Of a stretch of 64,000 nucleotides of DNA, positions 25,035 to 33,561 are shown one piece after another (within the stretch, counting starts at the first letter, position 1; each line of letters starts with the position of its first letter). The notes under the pieces were generated by a model. It did not search any database, was not told the DNA's origin, and worked only from the letters and a program-made list of their open reading frames with translations. The stretch comes from CAYSUS01 sp964434165. GTDB taxonomy: Bacteria; Planctomycetota; Planctomycetia; Pirellulales; Thermoguttaceae. The stretch is taken from assembly GCA_964434165.1 (NCBI GenBank), contig CAYSUS010000004.1, forward strand, positions 1 through 64,000, given 5' to 3'. The position numbers and the translations under genes were made by a program.

Positions 25035-26867
25035 TCAGCCATCCAGCACCGCCAGGGCCGTGGCGATCTTGCCCAGCGGCGCGCTGACCTGGATACCCGC
25101 CACGCGATCGCGGATTCGCTCGACCGATTCCCGCGCGATCTGGACGCCCATCTGGAGCTGGTCCTCGCGGCTTTCGACCGAGGCCATGCGCTGCATGATC
25201 GCTTCGGGGATCTCCACGCCCGGCACTTCGTTTTGCATGAACTGGGCGTTGCGCAGACTGGCCAGCGGCCAGATGCCGGCCACGATGGGCACGCCCAGCG
25301 GCTGCACGTCGTCGAGGAACCGCAGCAGGGCCTCGGGGTCGAACACCGGCTGGGAGATGGCGAACTCGGCGCCGGCCTCGGCCTTGCGGCGGAAGCGTTC
25401 CAGTTCGCGCTTGCGGTCCAGGGCGGTGGGGTCGAGCCCCACGCCGATGACGGCCTCGGTGGGCGGCTCGACGGCCTGCCCGCCCAGGTCGATGCCGGCG
25501 TTCAGGCGGCGCTGCACGGCGACCATGCCGATCGAGTCCGTGTCGAACACGCCCGTGGCGTGCGGGTACTTGCCGAGCTTGGGCGGATCGCCCGTCACGA
25601 AGAGGACGTTCTTCAGTCCGCACGCCGCGCAGCCCAACAGGTCGGCCTGCATGCCGATCAGGTTGCGGTCGCGGCAGCAGAAGTGGAGGATCACCTCGAT
25701 GCCGGCCTCCTCTTGCACGCGGGCGGCCGCCACCAGGGGAGAGATGCGGGCGCTGGCCCGGGGACCGTCCGGGATGTTGATCGCGCCCACGCCGTGCCGC
25801 TTCAGCTCGCAGCTTCGGGCCACGAGGGAGGAGAGGTCGTAGCCCCGCGGCGGCACCAGCTCGACGCTCGTCACCCACTGGCCGGCGGCGAGGCGCGCGG
25901 CCAGGAGCGAGCGCCCGGCAAACGGCTTGGGCTCCTTGGGCTCCACTTCCTCGGCCGGCTCGTGGACGATCGTCTGCGCCCGCGCCCGCGCCAGCGGCTT
26001 GACCGCCAGGGCCATCTCGCGGATGTGCTCGGGCGCCGTGCCGCAGCATCCTCCCACCCCGGCCGCGCCCAGGCTAACGAACCGCTTGGCGTATTCGGTG
26101 AGGTACTCGGGTGAACAGAGATAGATGCGCCGGTTCTCGACTTCCTTGGGGACCCCCGCGTTGGGCTGCACGACCAGCGGCAGCGGAGTCCTGTGCACGG
26201 CCTGCTCCACGATCGGCAGCAGCGCGCTGGGCCCCGTGCCGCAGTTGATGCCCCAGGCGAACGGCTCCGGGGCGTCTTGGGGCAAGGGGGCCATGAGCCG
26301 GTCGATCGGCTCGCCCGAGATCGTCTCGCCGTCCTCGGTCACGGCGAAGGAGAGCATATACGGCACGTCGCGGAGATTGCGCATGGCCAGCGCGCATTGC
26401 TCCAGGGCCCTGCGTCCGGGCTGCGTCTCGAAGAGGATGAAGTCCGCGCCGCCGTCCATCAAAGCCCGGGCTTGCTCGGCGAGCATGGTTTCGACCTGGT
26501 CCTCGAACTCCGGTTGCGGGGGCGGCGGACCGATCGACCCGGCCACCAGCACGGGGCGTCCCGCCTCGTCGGCCACCTGGCGCGCCAGTCGGGCCCCGGC
26601 CGCGTTGATTTCCTCCAGCCGTTCGGCCAGGCCGAAACGCCCCAGGGCCACGCGGTTGGCGTTGAAGGTGTTGGTCGTCAGCACGTCGGCCCCGGCCTCG
26701 CAATACGCGGCGTGGATCTGCCGGATCAGCGTGGCCTCGCAGACGCAAAGCTCGTCGAAGCAGCGGTTGGTGAAGATGTGATGGCGGTAGAGCTCGGTGC
26801 CCATGGCGCCGTCGAAGACGACGATGCCGGGCCCTACGGTCTTCTGAAACAGCGACGTCTCGGCCAT
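25035..26867 (-). CDS. Bifunctional homocysteine S-methyltransferase / methylenetetrahydrofolate reductase
   Basis: 610 residues. The N-terminal half (about 1-295) is a homocysteine S-methyltransferase barrel: FDGAMGTELY (18-27), TNTFNANR, and the three zinc-binding cysteines Cys209 (NCGTGP) and Cys274-275 (GGCCGT). The C-terminal half (about 315-610) is a MTHFR barrel with SVELVPPRG, GADFAISQPVFD-type and FRRKAEAGAEFAISQPVFDP segments. Such fusions are known (YitJ type) and couple folate-methyl formation to methionine synthesis. With MetK at 53.9-55.1 kb it supplies S-adenosylmethionine for the many methyltransferases here. No flavin or folate gene is adjacent. Confidence 0.93.
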   Translation of the reverse strand: MAETSLFQKTVGPGIVVFDGAMGTELYRHHIFTNRCFDELCVCEATLIRQIHAAYCEAGADVLTTNTFNANRVALGRFGLAERLEEINAAGARLARQVADEAGRPVLVAGSIGPPPPQPEFEDQVETMLAEQARALMDGGADFILFETQPGRRALEQCALAMRNLRDVPYMLSFAVTEDGETISGEPIDRLMAPLPQDAPEPFAWGINCGTGPSALLPIVEQAVHRTPLPLVVQPNAGVPKEVENRRIYLCSPEYLTEYAKRFVSLGAAGVGGCCGTAPEHIREMALAVKPLARARAQTIVHEPAEEVEPKEPKPFAGRSLLAARLAAGQWVTSVELVPPRGYDLSSLVARSCELKRHGVGAINIPDGPRASARISPLVAAARVQEEAGIEVILHFCCRDRNLIGMQADLLGCAACGLKNVLFVTGDPPKLGKYPHATGVFDTDSIGMVAVQRRLNAGIDLGGQAVEPPTEAVIGVGLDPTALDRKRELERFRRKAEAGAEFAISQPVFDPEALLRFLDDVQPLGVPIVAGIWPLASLRNAQFMQNEVPGVEIPEAIMQRMASVESREDQLQMGVQIARESVERIRDRVAGIQVSAPLGKIATALAVLDG

Positions 26868-26972
26868 GCTAGCGGGGGTGCAAGAACAATCGGCCCACTT
26901 CCCGGAAGAAGGCCGGCGGCGGACTGGAAACCCTTTAGACTACCCGATCGCCGGGCGCAGCGAAATGGGACG

Positions 26973-27055
26973 CGGTCGGGGCGTGGGGAGCCTTCTCGCG
27001 TGGAGGTTCCGAAGCGAGCGGAAGCCTGTTCGAGACGACTCCCGATCCCTCGCCC
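26973..27055. repeat. GC-rich dispersed hairpin repeat, copy 3
   Basis: GGTCGGGGCGTGGGGAG, CTTCTCGC, GTTCGAGACGACTCCCGATCCC: the divergent third copy of the element seen at 24169 and 24956, between the MTHFR gene and the lipase-like gene. Confidence 0.4.
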
Positions 27056-27066
27056 CGCCCGACCCC

Positions 27067-28056
27067 CTACGGAATCGGCTGCCGGGCCTCTTCCGAGACG
27101 AAGTGCCCGTGCTGGAGGAAGGACAGGGTGAGGTCCGCTACGCGGGGATCGCGCGTGGCGACGCCGTGGAGCACCGGGACGACGACGAAGTCGCGCGCCC
27201 CGCTCAGTCGCGTGCCAGCCACGGTCACGGTGCCGTCGTCGTCGCCCGGCAGAAGGGGGTTGTAGCCCTTGCCGTTGCCGCGCCCGCCGGCGATCACGCC
27301 GAACTCGAACTTGGGCGTGGCCAGCCTGGCTTCGATCTTGGCCCAGTCGCGCCCGAGCTGCTGGCCGGCCTCGCCGGCCAGCGCGGCGAAGACCTTGTTC
27401 TCGCCCACCACGTAGGCCAGCAGCGAGCCGTGGTTGGGCGGGGCGAGCATCACGAAACGCTTGATCCGCGGATCGGCTGGACGGTCCTTGTCCCGGTAGC
27501 GGTCGTGCAGGTAGTGGCGGACCACGATGTTGCCCATGCTATGGGCGACGAGGTGGATCTCCTCGACGCCGTCGAGGTTCTGAAGCACGCGATCCAGGGC
27601 CCGGGCGTGCGCGGCCACGTCGTGCTGCCCGCTGGCGTAGCCCATGTTGCACACGCTGTATTTGCCCTGGCGTTCCAGGTGTTCGCAGAGCCCGGCCATC
27701 GCGCCCCGGCTGCGGAGCAGTCCATGCAAAACCACCACGGCCGTTCCCCGCATGGGCGGAAGCTCCTTCTCCCGCTTGATCTCCTCGAGCTTCGCCCGAC
27801 AGGCGTCGAAGCTGCCCCGGGCGTGCTGGAAGTCGCGGGCATCGAGCAGGCGATACACGCCCGAGGAGGCGTTGCGCTGGATTCGCCACTTGTGGAAGAA
27901 CAGCTCGTCGGTCCAGAACTGCCAGCCGCCGAGCGTGGGGAGCGGCACGTCGAGGTTGGGGACCTTCAGCCCCGGCGTGCGCGGCTCCCCCCCTTGAAGC
28001 GGGACGGCGAGCCAGACGGCCGCGAGCAGGGCGAACCAGCCGTGTCGTGGAAGCAT
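27067..28056 (-). CDS. Exported alpha/beta-fold lipase-like protein
   Basis: 329 residues from ATG 28056, with GGAG 8-12 bases upstream. A signal peptide (about 1-22, ending LQGG) is followed by an alpha/beta hydrolase: VVVLHGLLRS (107-116), the oxyanion region, and nucleophile motif AHSMGN with Ser173, then RFVMLAPPNHGS. The AHSMGN and PNHGS pair is typical of triacylglycerol-lipase and palmitoyl-thioesterase-like proteins. The late LLPGDDDGTVTVAGT supplies the likely catalytic Asp, and PVLHGVATRD a His. It should hydrolyse an ester outside the cytoplasm. The neighbouring lipid-methyltransferase-like gene makes a membrane-lipid substrate possible. Confidence 0.85.
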   Translation of the reverse strand: MLPRHGWFALLAAVWLAVPLQGGEPRTPGLKVPNLDVPLPTLGGWQFWTDELFFHKWRIQRNASSGVYRLLDARDFQHARGSFDACRAKLEEIKREKELPPMRGTAVVVLHGLLRSRGAMAGLCEHLERQGKYSVCNMGYASGQHDVAAHARALDRVLQNLDGVEEIHLVAHSMGNIVVRHYLHDRYRDKDRPADPRIKRFVMLAPPNHGSLLAYVVGENKVFAALAGEAGQQLGRDWAKIEARLATPKFEFGVIAGGRGNGKGYNPLLPGDDDGTVTVAGTRLSGARDFVVVPVLHGVATRDPRVADLTLSFLQHGHFVSEEARQPIP

Positions 28057-28112
28057 GGCGTCTCCGGAGGCGATCGGCAGAAAACCCGAAGCGTGCGCTC
28101 TGGCAACCATTC

Positions 28113-29051
28113 TCAGCCGGGGCCCCGCGCAGGGCAATCCCGGCCCTGGCCTCGGCGCCGCTTCCAGCCCCCCTTCTTCAGCGCCTTGACCAGCAGCCAC
28201 GCCATCGCCGGGCCCGCCGGCGCCAGGAGCCATGCGCGGGGAGCCGCCGCCGCGGCGCGCCACGGCAGCCAGCCGCAACTCAGGCCCAGGATCGCCCACG
28301 CGCCCAGCACGAGCAGCAGCAGCGTGTCGGCCTCGCGGAACAGGGCCCGCCGCCACGTGAACCCCGGCGCGGAGGGCCGCGGACACCTCCGGCGCGCAAG
28401 GGCGAGCCCCGCCAGCCATCGCGGCACGCGGCGGCAATAGGCCGCGTAACGCTCCCCGTAGCGCCGCGCGAGGTACTCCTCCTCCGCCAGGATGATGGCG
28501 TGGTACTGCGCGGCGGCAAGTCCGGTCATGCAAAGGGCTGCGATCGGGCAGCCCGCCGCCAGGCCCAGGCCGAACCAAATGAGCAGGTTCGCCACGTACA
28601 GCGGGTTGCGCGTCCAGGCGTACATCCCCGTGGTGATCAGCTCGCCGGCCTCCAGCGTCACGCCTCGGCTGGAGGTACCGGGCCGCGCGCGCCCGGCCAC
28701 GTGCAACCGGACGATCGCCGCCGCAAGCAGCAAGGCGAAGCCCGCAAGCACGTTCGCACCCAGCGCCATGCCCGGTTCGGCCGCGCCCGATGCGCGGATC
28801 CACGCGGCGGCGGCCGCCGCGATCGCCAGCGGCGCGAAGGTCATCGTGCGGTTCCGGAACAGCCACCGGCCCAGGCGCACGGAATAGGGACTCCTCCGCA
28901 CCTCCGCATGGCGCCGCGCTAGATCGATCGGGCCCGGCCGTCGCACGACGAAGCGGGACTCGCCGATGCGCGAACGCGGCAAGCGGGGTTCGACCGCGTC
29001 GCCATCGGCCGGGCGAGGCTCAAGCAACGTGGGATCGCGGCGATGAGTCAT
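28113..29051 (-). CDS. Isoprenylcysteine carboxyl methyltransferase/phospholipid methyltransferase-like membrane protein
   Basis: 312 residues from ATG 29051; it overlaps the PAP2 gene end by 32 bp on the same strand, so coupling is likely. A polar N-terminal stretch is followed by several hydrophobic helices. The conserved core is TTGMYAWTRNPLYVANLL, then EEEYLARRYGERYAAYCRRVPRW, the SAM-binding signature of ICMT and phosphatidylethanolamine methyltransferase-like proteins. Such enzymes methylate lipid head groups or prenyl-carboxyl ends in membranes. A helical C-terminal addition (about 230-300) is unusual. The substrate is not assignable; the isoprenoid locus 7 kb away is a speculative link. 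Confidence 0.8.
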   Translation of the reverse strand: MTHRRDPTLLEPRPADGDAVEPRLPRSRIGESRFVVRRPGPIDLARRHAEVRRSPYSVRLGRWLFRNRTMTFAPLAIAAAAAAWIRASGAAEPGMALGANVLAGFALLLAAAIVRLHVAGRARPGTSSRGVTLEAGELITTGMYAWTRNPLYVANLLIWFGLGLAAGCPIAALCMTGLAAAQYHAIILAEEEYLARRYGERYAAYCRRVPRWLAGLALARRRCPRPSAPGFTWRRALFREADTLLLLVLGAWAILGLSCGWLPWRAAAAAPRAWLLAPAGPAMAWLLVKALKKGGWKRRRGQGRDCPARGPG

Positions 29052-29805
29052 GAATCGATGGGGCAGAGTCTTCAGTCGTGTCGTGCGCGGCCACGGCGCC
29101 GCCGGCAGGCGGGACATCACGGCATGCCGCGGCCCAGCGGGCTTCGAGCCGGTCCAGCCACGCGGAGCGGAATCCGCCCGGCAGGAGCGTCGCCCCGGCC
29201 AGCAGGCCGCAGGCGGCCCCGGCCAACGTGTCGCTCAGATAGTGGGCGCTTCCGCACATGCGCTGGCACGCGACGAGTACGGCCAGCATCGCCACGAGCC
29301 ATCGCGCGCGGGGATAGAGCCAGGCCAGGGCCAGGGCCAGTCCCACGGCCGTGGCCGTATGGGCCGAGGGAAACGCCTGTTGATCGCTCCCCCCCGCCCC
29401 CAGGGGGAGCCAGCCCGTGAAGCTGGCCAGCACCTCCCCGCCCAGATCAAAGGCCCGCGGGCGCGTGCGCGCCACCGCGAGCTTGACCACGTCGGCCGCG
29501 AGGCCGGCCGCCAGAGCCACCAGGGCCACGCGCGGCAAGCGCACGCGCCGCGGCGGGTCGAGCCAGGCGATGGCCGCGAGGATCAGCATCGCGCCCAGGC
29601 CGTGGCCGAAACACTCGGACCAGGCGAGCATGCGGCGCAGGTCGCCCGGCAGCGGTTCGGCCGCGGCCCATCGTGCAACCGCCAGGTCCAGCGGCAGGAC
29701 CACAAGGGCCCCGACAAGAAGCAGCCCGGCGACCGCAACGAGGCGGCGCGCGGAAAACGGCGGCGGCGGAACGTGCATGGGAAGGCAGTCGTGGCGCGCG
29801 TTCAT
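29020..29805 (-). CDS. PAP2-superfamily membrane phosphatase
   Basis: 261 residues using ATG 29805 (MNARHD); other in-frame ATGs at 29847 and 29778 are possible. Several transmembrane helices carry the three PAP2 motifs: KLAVARTRP (C1), PSAHT (C2) and CGSAHYLSDTLAG (C3). It dephosphorylates lipid phosphates, such as phosphatidic acid, undecaprenyl or isoprenoid diphosphate, on the outer face. It is upstream of the ICMT-like gene in an overlapping pair and divergent from the GT39 gene. A role in recycling a lipid carrier used by GT39 is an attractive but unproven inference. Confidence 0.9.
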   Translation of the reverse strand: MNARHDCLPMHVPPPPFSARRLVAVAGLLLVGALVVLPLDLAVARWAAAEPLPGDLRRMLAWSECFGHGLGAMLILAAIAWLDPPRRVRLPRVALVALAAGLAADVVKLAVARTRPRAFDLGGEVLASFTGWLPLGAGGSDQQAFPSAHTATAVGLALALAWLYPRARWLVAMLAVLVACQRMCGSAHYLSDTLAGAACGLLAGATLLPGGFRSAWLDRLEARWAAACRDVPPAGGAVAAHDTTEDSAPSIHDSSPRSHVA

Positions 29806-29984
29806 GGCAACCTGGGTCGGCAGGGCACGGCGGCGTATCGTAGCCATCGCGTGTCGGGTGGCCAAGATCAGTCGCCTCGACCGATCTCCCGAGCGACGAG
29901 CGAACTGCTGTTGTGGCAATCTGGAGGATGCCCTAGACTGCCTCTCCTGACTCGTTTCGCGGGACTGGAAACAAGGAGGGACCC

Positions 29985-31898
29985 ATGCCCGCCGCGCTCC
30001 GGCACCAGCTTTGGATCGTCCTGGCCGCTTCGGCGGTCTTTTTCCTGAACCTCGGTTCGGCGGGTCTGTGGGACGAGGACGAGCCGCTCTACGCGGCGAT
30101 CGCCCTGGACATGTTCGAGCGGGGCGACTGGGTGGTTCCCCGCTACAACGGCGAGATGTTCCCCGAGAAGCCGCCCTTGGCCTACTGGCTGATGATCGCC
30201 GGATACGCGATGTTCGGCGTGGGCGAAATGGGGGCGCGGTTCTGGTCGGCCGTGTTCGGCGTGGCCACGGCGCTGGTGACCTATCACCTGGGACGCCGGC
30301 TGTTCAAACCGTCGGTAGGCCTCTGGGCCGGGCTGGCCACGGCCACGACGCTGATCTTCACCGTCTCGGCCAGGGCGGCCACCACCGATTCGGTCTTCGT
30401 GTTCTTCACCGCGCTGGCCATGCTGCTGTTCGTCGCCGCGGGCATGGTACCTTCCAGCCGTGCGGAGGTGGAGCCGGAGCCGCGCAGCGGTCCGCGGGCG
30501 AAGCACCCGCCTCGACCATCGGGGCTCTTCAAGAGCGGTCCGTGGCTCGCGTTCGTGCTCCTCTACGCCTGCCTGGGACTGGCGGTGTTGACCAAGGGGC
30601 CCATCGGCGTGTTGCTGCCGGTGGCCATGCTGGGGTTTTTTTTGCTCGTCTCCGCGCACCTGCGGTCGGGCGACACGTGGTGGCAGGACCGCCGGGCCGG
30701 GCTGCTGGCCCGGTACCCCAAGGCCCACCGGGGCGAACACCTCCAGCCCGGCTGGCAGGCCCGCACCCTGTGGGCGATGCTCGTCACCTGGGGCGTGGGG
30801 ATCGTGGCCCTCTTGCGGCCTTTCCGCCCCGGCCGGCTGCTGCGCGCGGCCTGGCAGTTGCGGCCGCTGACGGCGGTCGTCGTCGTGGGCGCGATCGCCG
30901 TGCCGTGGTACGTGATGGTCGGCATGCGGACCGACGGCGAGTTCCTCACCAGGTTCCTCTACGAGCAGAACGTCGGCCGGGCCCTGCAGCCCATGCAGGG
31001 GCACAGCGGCCCCTTCTGGTACTACGTCCCCGCGATCCTCATCGGGTTCTTCCCCTGGTCGGTCTTTATGGGGCCGAGCTTGGTCGAGCTGTTTCGCGGA
31101 TGCGGGCGCAGGAGCCCCTGGCGCATGGAGCACTGGTTCGTGGCCTCGTGGGTCTTCTGTTTCGTGGGGGCGTGGTCGGTGCCCAGCACCAAGCTTCCGC
31201 ACTACGTGCTCACGGCCTATCCGGCCCTGGCCCTGATGACGGGCTGGTTCATCGACCGCTGGATCGCCGAGCCCGCGGCGATCCACCCGGGCTGGATCCG
31301 CAGCGGCGTGACCACCACGGTGCTCGTCGGAGCGGGGCTGATGGTAGCCTTCCCGATCGTGGCCATGATCCTCGCGCCGGGCGAGGAGTTGCTGGGGCTG
31401 CTGGGACTGGTGCTCATCGCCGGGGCCCTGGTGTTCTCGGCGCTTTTCAGGCGTGGCCGGCGGCTTGCGGCGGTGGTCTCGTTTGCGGTGACTTCCGTGG
31501 TCTTCCTGGCCAGCATCTTCGGCGTGGCGGCCGTGCGGATCGACCGCTTCCAGACCGCCAGACCGATGCTGGCCGAGCTGCGTGCGGCGTGTCCGGGCGA
31601 CTGCCAGCTCGCCGGCTACCACTTCGTGCGCGAGAGCTTCGTGTTCTACGCGCGGCAGCCGATCGCCAGTTGCGAGAAGCCCGACGAGCTGCGGCGGTTT
31701 CTCGATGAGTCGGAGCGGCCCTACGTTTTCGCCACGAGCAAGCAGGAGGAGGAGCTGCGCGCGGCCTTCGGCGAGGAGCTGGAGGTGGTGGCGCGTCGGC
31801 CGCGGTTCCTGCGCCGGGGCGAAATCCTGCTTCTTGCGCGACGCCGGTCCGACCCGACCGCCACGGTGGCCGTCAGCGGGGACGCGACGCGGCGGTGA
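29985..31898 (+). CDS. GT39-type (ArnT-like) membrane glycosyltransferase
   Basis: 637 residues with about ten hydrophobic helices. The first loop contains WDEDEPLYAAIALDM, matching the catalytic DE-type loop of ArnT/PMT-family enzymes, followed by PEKPPLAYWLMI. Other landmarks are GVGEMGARFWSAVFG and STKLPHYVLTAYPALALMTG. These enzymes use a polyprenyl-phosphate sugar donor to modify lipid A, proteins or other envelope components. A charged insert around residues 155-175 (SRAEVEPEPRSGPRAKHPPR) is absent from typical relatives. The C-terminal soluble region has LAGYHFVRESFVFYARQP. Divergent from the PAP2 gene. Confidence 0.9.
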   Translation: MPAALRHQLWIVLAASAVFFLNLGSAGLWDEDEPLYAAIALDMFERGDWVVPRYNGEMFPEKPPLAYWLMIAGYAMFGVGEMGARFWSAVFGVATALVTYHLGRRLFKPSVGLWAGLATATTLIFTVSARAATTDSVFVFFTALAMLLFVAAGMVPSSRAEVEPEPRSGPRAKHPPRPSGLFKSGPWLAFVLLYACLGLAVLTKGPIGVLLPVAMLGFFLLVSAHLRSGDTWWQDRRAGLLARYPKAHRGEHLQPGWQARTLWAMLVTWGVGIVALLRPFRPGRLLRAAWQLRPLTAVVVVGAIAVPWYVMVGMRTDGEFLTRFLYEQNVGRALQPMQGHSGPFWYYVPAILIGFFPWSVFMGPSLVELFRGCGRRSPWRMEHWFVASWVFCFVGAWSVPSTKLPHYVLTAYPALALMTGWFIDRWIAEPAAIHPGWIRSGVTTTVLVGAGLMVAFPIVAMILAPGEELLGLLGLVLIAGALVFSALFRRGRRLAAVVSFAVTSVVFLASIFGVAAVRIDRFQTARPMLAELRAACPGDCQLAGYHFVRESFVFYARQPIASCEKPDELRRFLDESERPYVFATSKQEEELRAAFGEELEVVARRPRFLRRGEILLLARRRSDPTATVAVSGDATRR

Positions 31899-32008
31899 TC
31901 GCGCTAGCGGCTCCTTTCGCTGGGCGGCACCGATCGGTTATCCTGGGGGAGCTTTCGCCGCCTCGATCGAGCGGCCGCGACGATTCTCTCTTTGGAGGAA
32001 GAGATCCC

Positions 32009-32497
32009 ATGCCCCTGGAAGACGACCTGCGGGCCCAGCTCTACGACTCGTTTAAGAACCGGGCAATTCTCTACTACCTAATCTTCGACGAGATGCGCGC
32101 CGAGCTCGGGGCCGAGCGGGCCGAGGCGATCATGACCCGGGCCATCTACCGCCGCGGCCAGCAGAAGGGCCGCCAGAAGTACGCCCGATTCGCCCCCGCG
32201 GACCTGGCGGGGTTGAAGGAGGCGTTTCTGGGCGGGATCCCCGATCGGGGGAACATGTTCCAGCCCGAGGTCGTGCGCGACGACCCCGAGGGCCTGGACA
32301 TCCGGTTCCACGGTTGCCCCTTGCGCGACGCCTGGCAGGAGGCCGGCCTGCCCGACGAGGAGGTCGCCACCATGTGCCGCATCGCGGCGCGGATCGACAA
32401 CGGGACGTTCGAGGGCGCGGGGTTCCGCTTCTCGGCCGACACCTGGCAGCCGGGCGGAGAAGGGTGCTGCTTCCTGCACATAAGACCGGGGGAGTAG
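32009..32497 (+). CDS. L-2-amino-thiazoline-4-carboxylate hydrolase-like protein
   Basis: 162 residues from ATG 32009, with GGAGG 10-14 bases upstream. The conserved pattern of the ATC-hydrolase family is present: FHGCPLRDAW with Cys103, CRIAARID with Cys123, GFRFSADTWQPGGEGCCFLHI with Cys153-154. These cysteines give the family name; the enzyme in Pseudomonas turns ATC into N-carbamoyl-cysteine. Most bacterial members have no proven substrate. Isolated gene between the GT39 gene (stop 110 bp upstream) and convergent regulators. Confidence 0.85.
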   Translation: MPLEDDLRAQLYDSFKNRAILYYLIFDEMRAELGAERAEAIMTRAIYRRGQQKGRQKYARFAPADLAGLKEAFLGGIPDRGNMFQPEVVRDDPEGLDIRFHGCPLRDAWQEAGLPDEEVATMCRIAARIDNGTFEGAGFRFSADTWQPGGEGCCFLHIRPGE

Positions 32498-32546
32498 TGG
32501 AGTGGGAAGGAGGCATGACGCCGGAGGCAACGGCGCGGCGTGCCTC

Positions 32547-32579
32547 AGACTTCCGAAGTCTTGAAGACTTCGGAAGTCT
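32547..32579. repeat. Perfect 16-bp palindrome (CTTCCGAAGTCT family), copy 2
   Basis: AGACTTCCGAAGTCTT (32547-32562) and its exact complement (32564-32579) are separated by one base. The core matches 20620-20646. Here it lies between two convergent genes, 50 bp from either stop, a position typical of bidirectional transcription barriers. Confidence 0.75.
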
Positions 32580-32630
32580 CTGCCTCCCTGCCCCCTGACT
32601 CCCACCGGGCGGCTTGACGGGAGTCCATTG

Positions 32631-33527
32631 CTACAGCACGTCGAGATCGCGCATCTGCTCGAGGAGCTGGGCCTGGTGGACGGGTTTGGTGAGGTAGCTC
32701 TCGCAGCCCTCGCGGAACGCCTGGATGCAGTGCTTGGCGTCGCACAGGGCCGTGGTCATGATCACCTTCACGCCGTCGCTCCCCAGGCGGCCCCGTTTCT
32801 TCTCGAGTTCGCGGATGGCCATCAGGGTCTCGTGGCCGCTCATGCCGGGCATCATGATGTCCAGGCAGATCATGTCGTAGGGCCGGCCGTCCTCCAGGGC
32901 CAGGCGCACGGCCTCGACGGCCTCGCGCCCGCTGTAGGCCAGATCGCACTGGCCGAACGAGGAGAGCATGACCCGCAGAAGCTCGCGGCAGACCCCGTCG
33001 TCATCGACGATGAGGAAGCGGCCCTGGCCCGAGGCCATGCGGGCGCTGATCTCCGCCCCGGCCAGCATGGCCGCCGGCAAGGGCGGCGGCGGCGGAGTCT
33101 CGGCGGCCACCTCCTCCGGAGGGCGCGGCTCGGGCAGTCCGCCCAGCAGCTCGCCCACCCGCTCCAGGAGGAGCTTCTCGTCCACCGGCTTGGTGACGTA
33201 GGCCTCGCATCCCTCGCGGAAGGCCCGCATGCAGTGCTTGGAGTCTTCCAGGGCGGTGGTCATGATGACCTTCACCCCGTCGCTGCCGCCGATGCCGTGG
33301 TGGCGCTCGACGTCGCGAATCGCCTCGAGCACCTGGTGCCCGTCCATGTTGGGCATCATGATGTCCAGGCAGACCAGGTCGTAAGGCTCGCGGTCCTCGA
33401 CGGCCAGGCGGAAGGCGTTGATCGCCTCGTTGCCGTCGTAGGCGGTATGGCATTTACCGTAGGGCGAAAGCATGCCCTCGACCAGCACGCGGCAGAGCCG
33501 GTCGTCATCGACAATCAGGAACTTCAC
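32631..33527 (-). CDS. Double-receiver (REC-REC) response regulator
   Basis: 298 residues: two complete receiver domains joined by a proline/alanine linker (about 136-165), without output domain. Each has the DDD acid pair, a phospho-acceptor Asp in CLDIMMP, the Thr (MTTALEDSKHC and MTTALCDAKHC) and the Lys (TKPVDEK and TKPVHQA). The two domains are alike along their length, including VKVIMTTAL and AFREGCE, so they arose by internal duplication. Transcribed in the same direction as the hybrid kinase upstream, 34 bp away, so the kinase is the likely phosphate donor. No output suggests relaying or binding to another protein. Confidence 0.93.
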   Translation of the reverse strand: MKFLIVDDDRLCRVLVEGMLSPYGKCHTAYDGNEAINAFRLAVEDREPYDLVCLDIMMPNMDGHQVLEAIRDVERHHGIGGSDGVKVIMTTALEDSKHCMRAFREGCEAYVTKPVDEKLLLERVGELLGGLPEPRPPEEVAAETPPPPPLPAAMLAGAEISARMASGQGRFLIVDDDGVCRELLRVMLSSFGQCDLAYSGREAVEAVRLALEDGRPYDMICLDIMMPGMSGHETLMAIRELEKKRGRLGSDGVKVIMTTALCDAKHCIQAFREGCESYLTKPVHQAQLLEQMRDLDVL

Positions 33528-33561
33528 GAAGACGGATCTCCTTCATGCTGGGTCACCCGAA

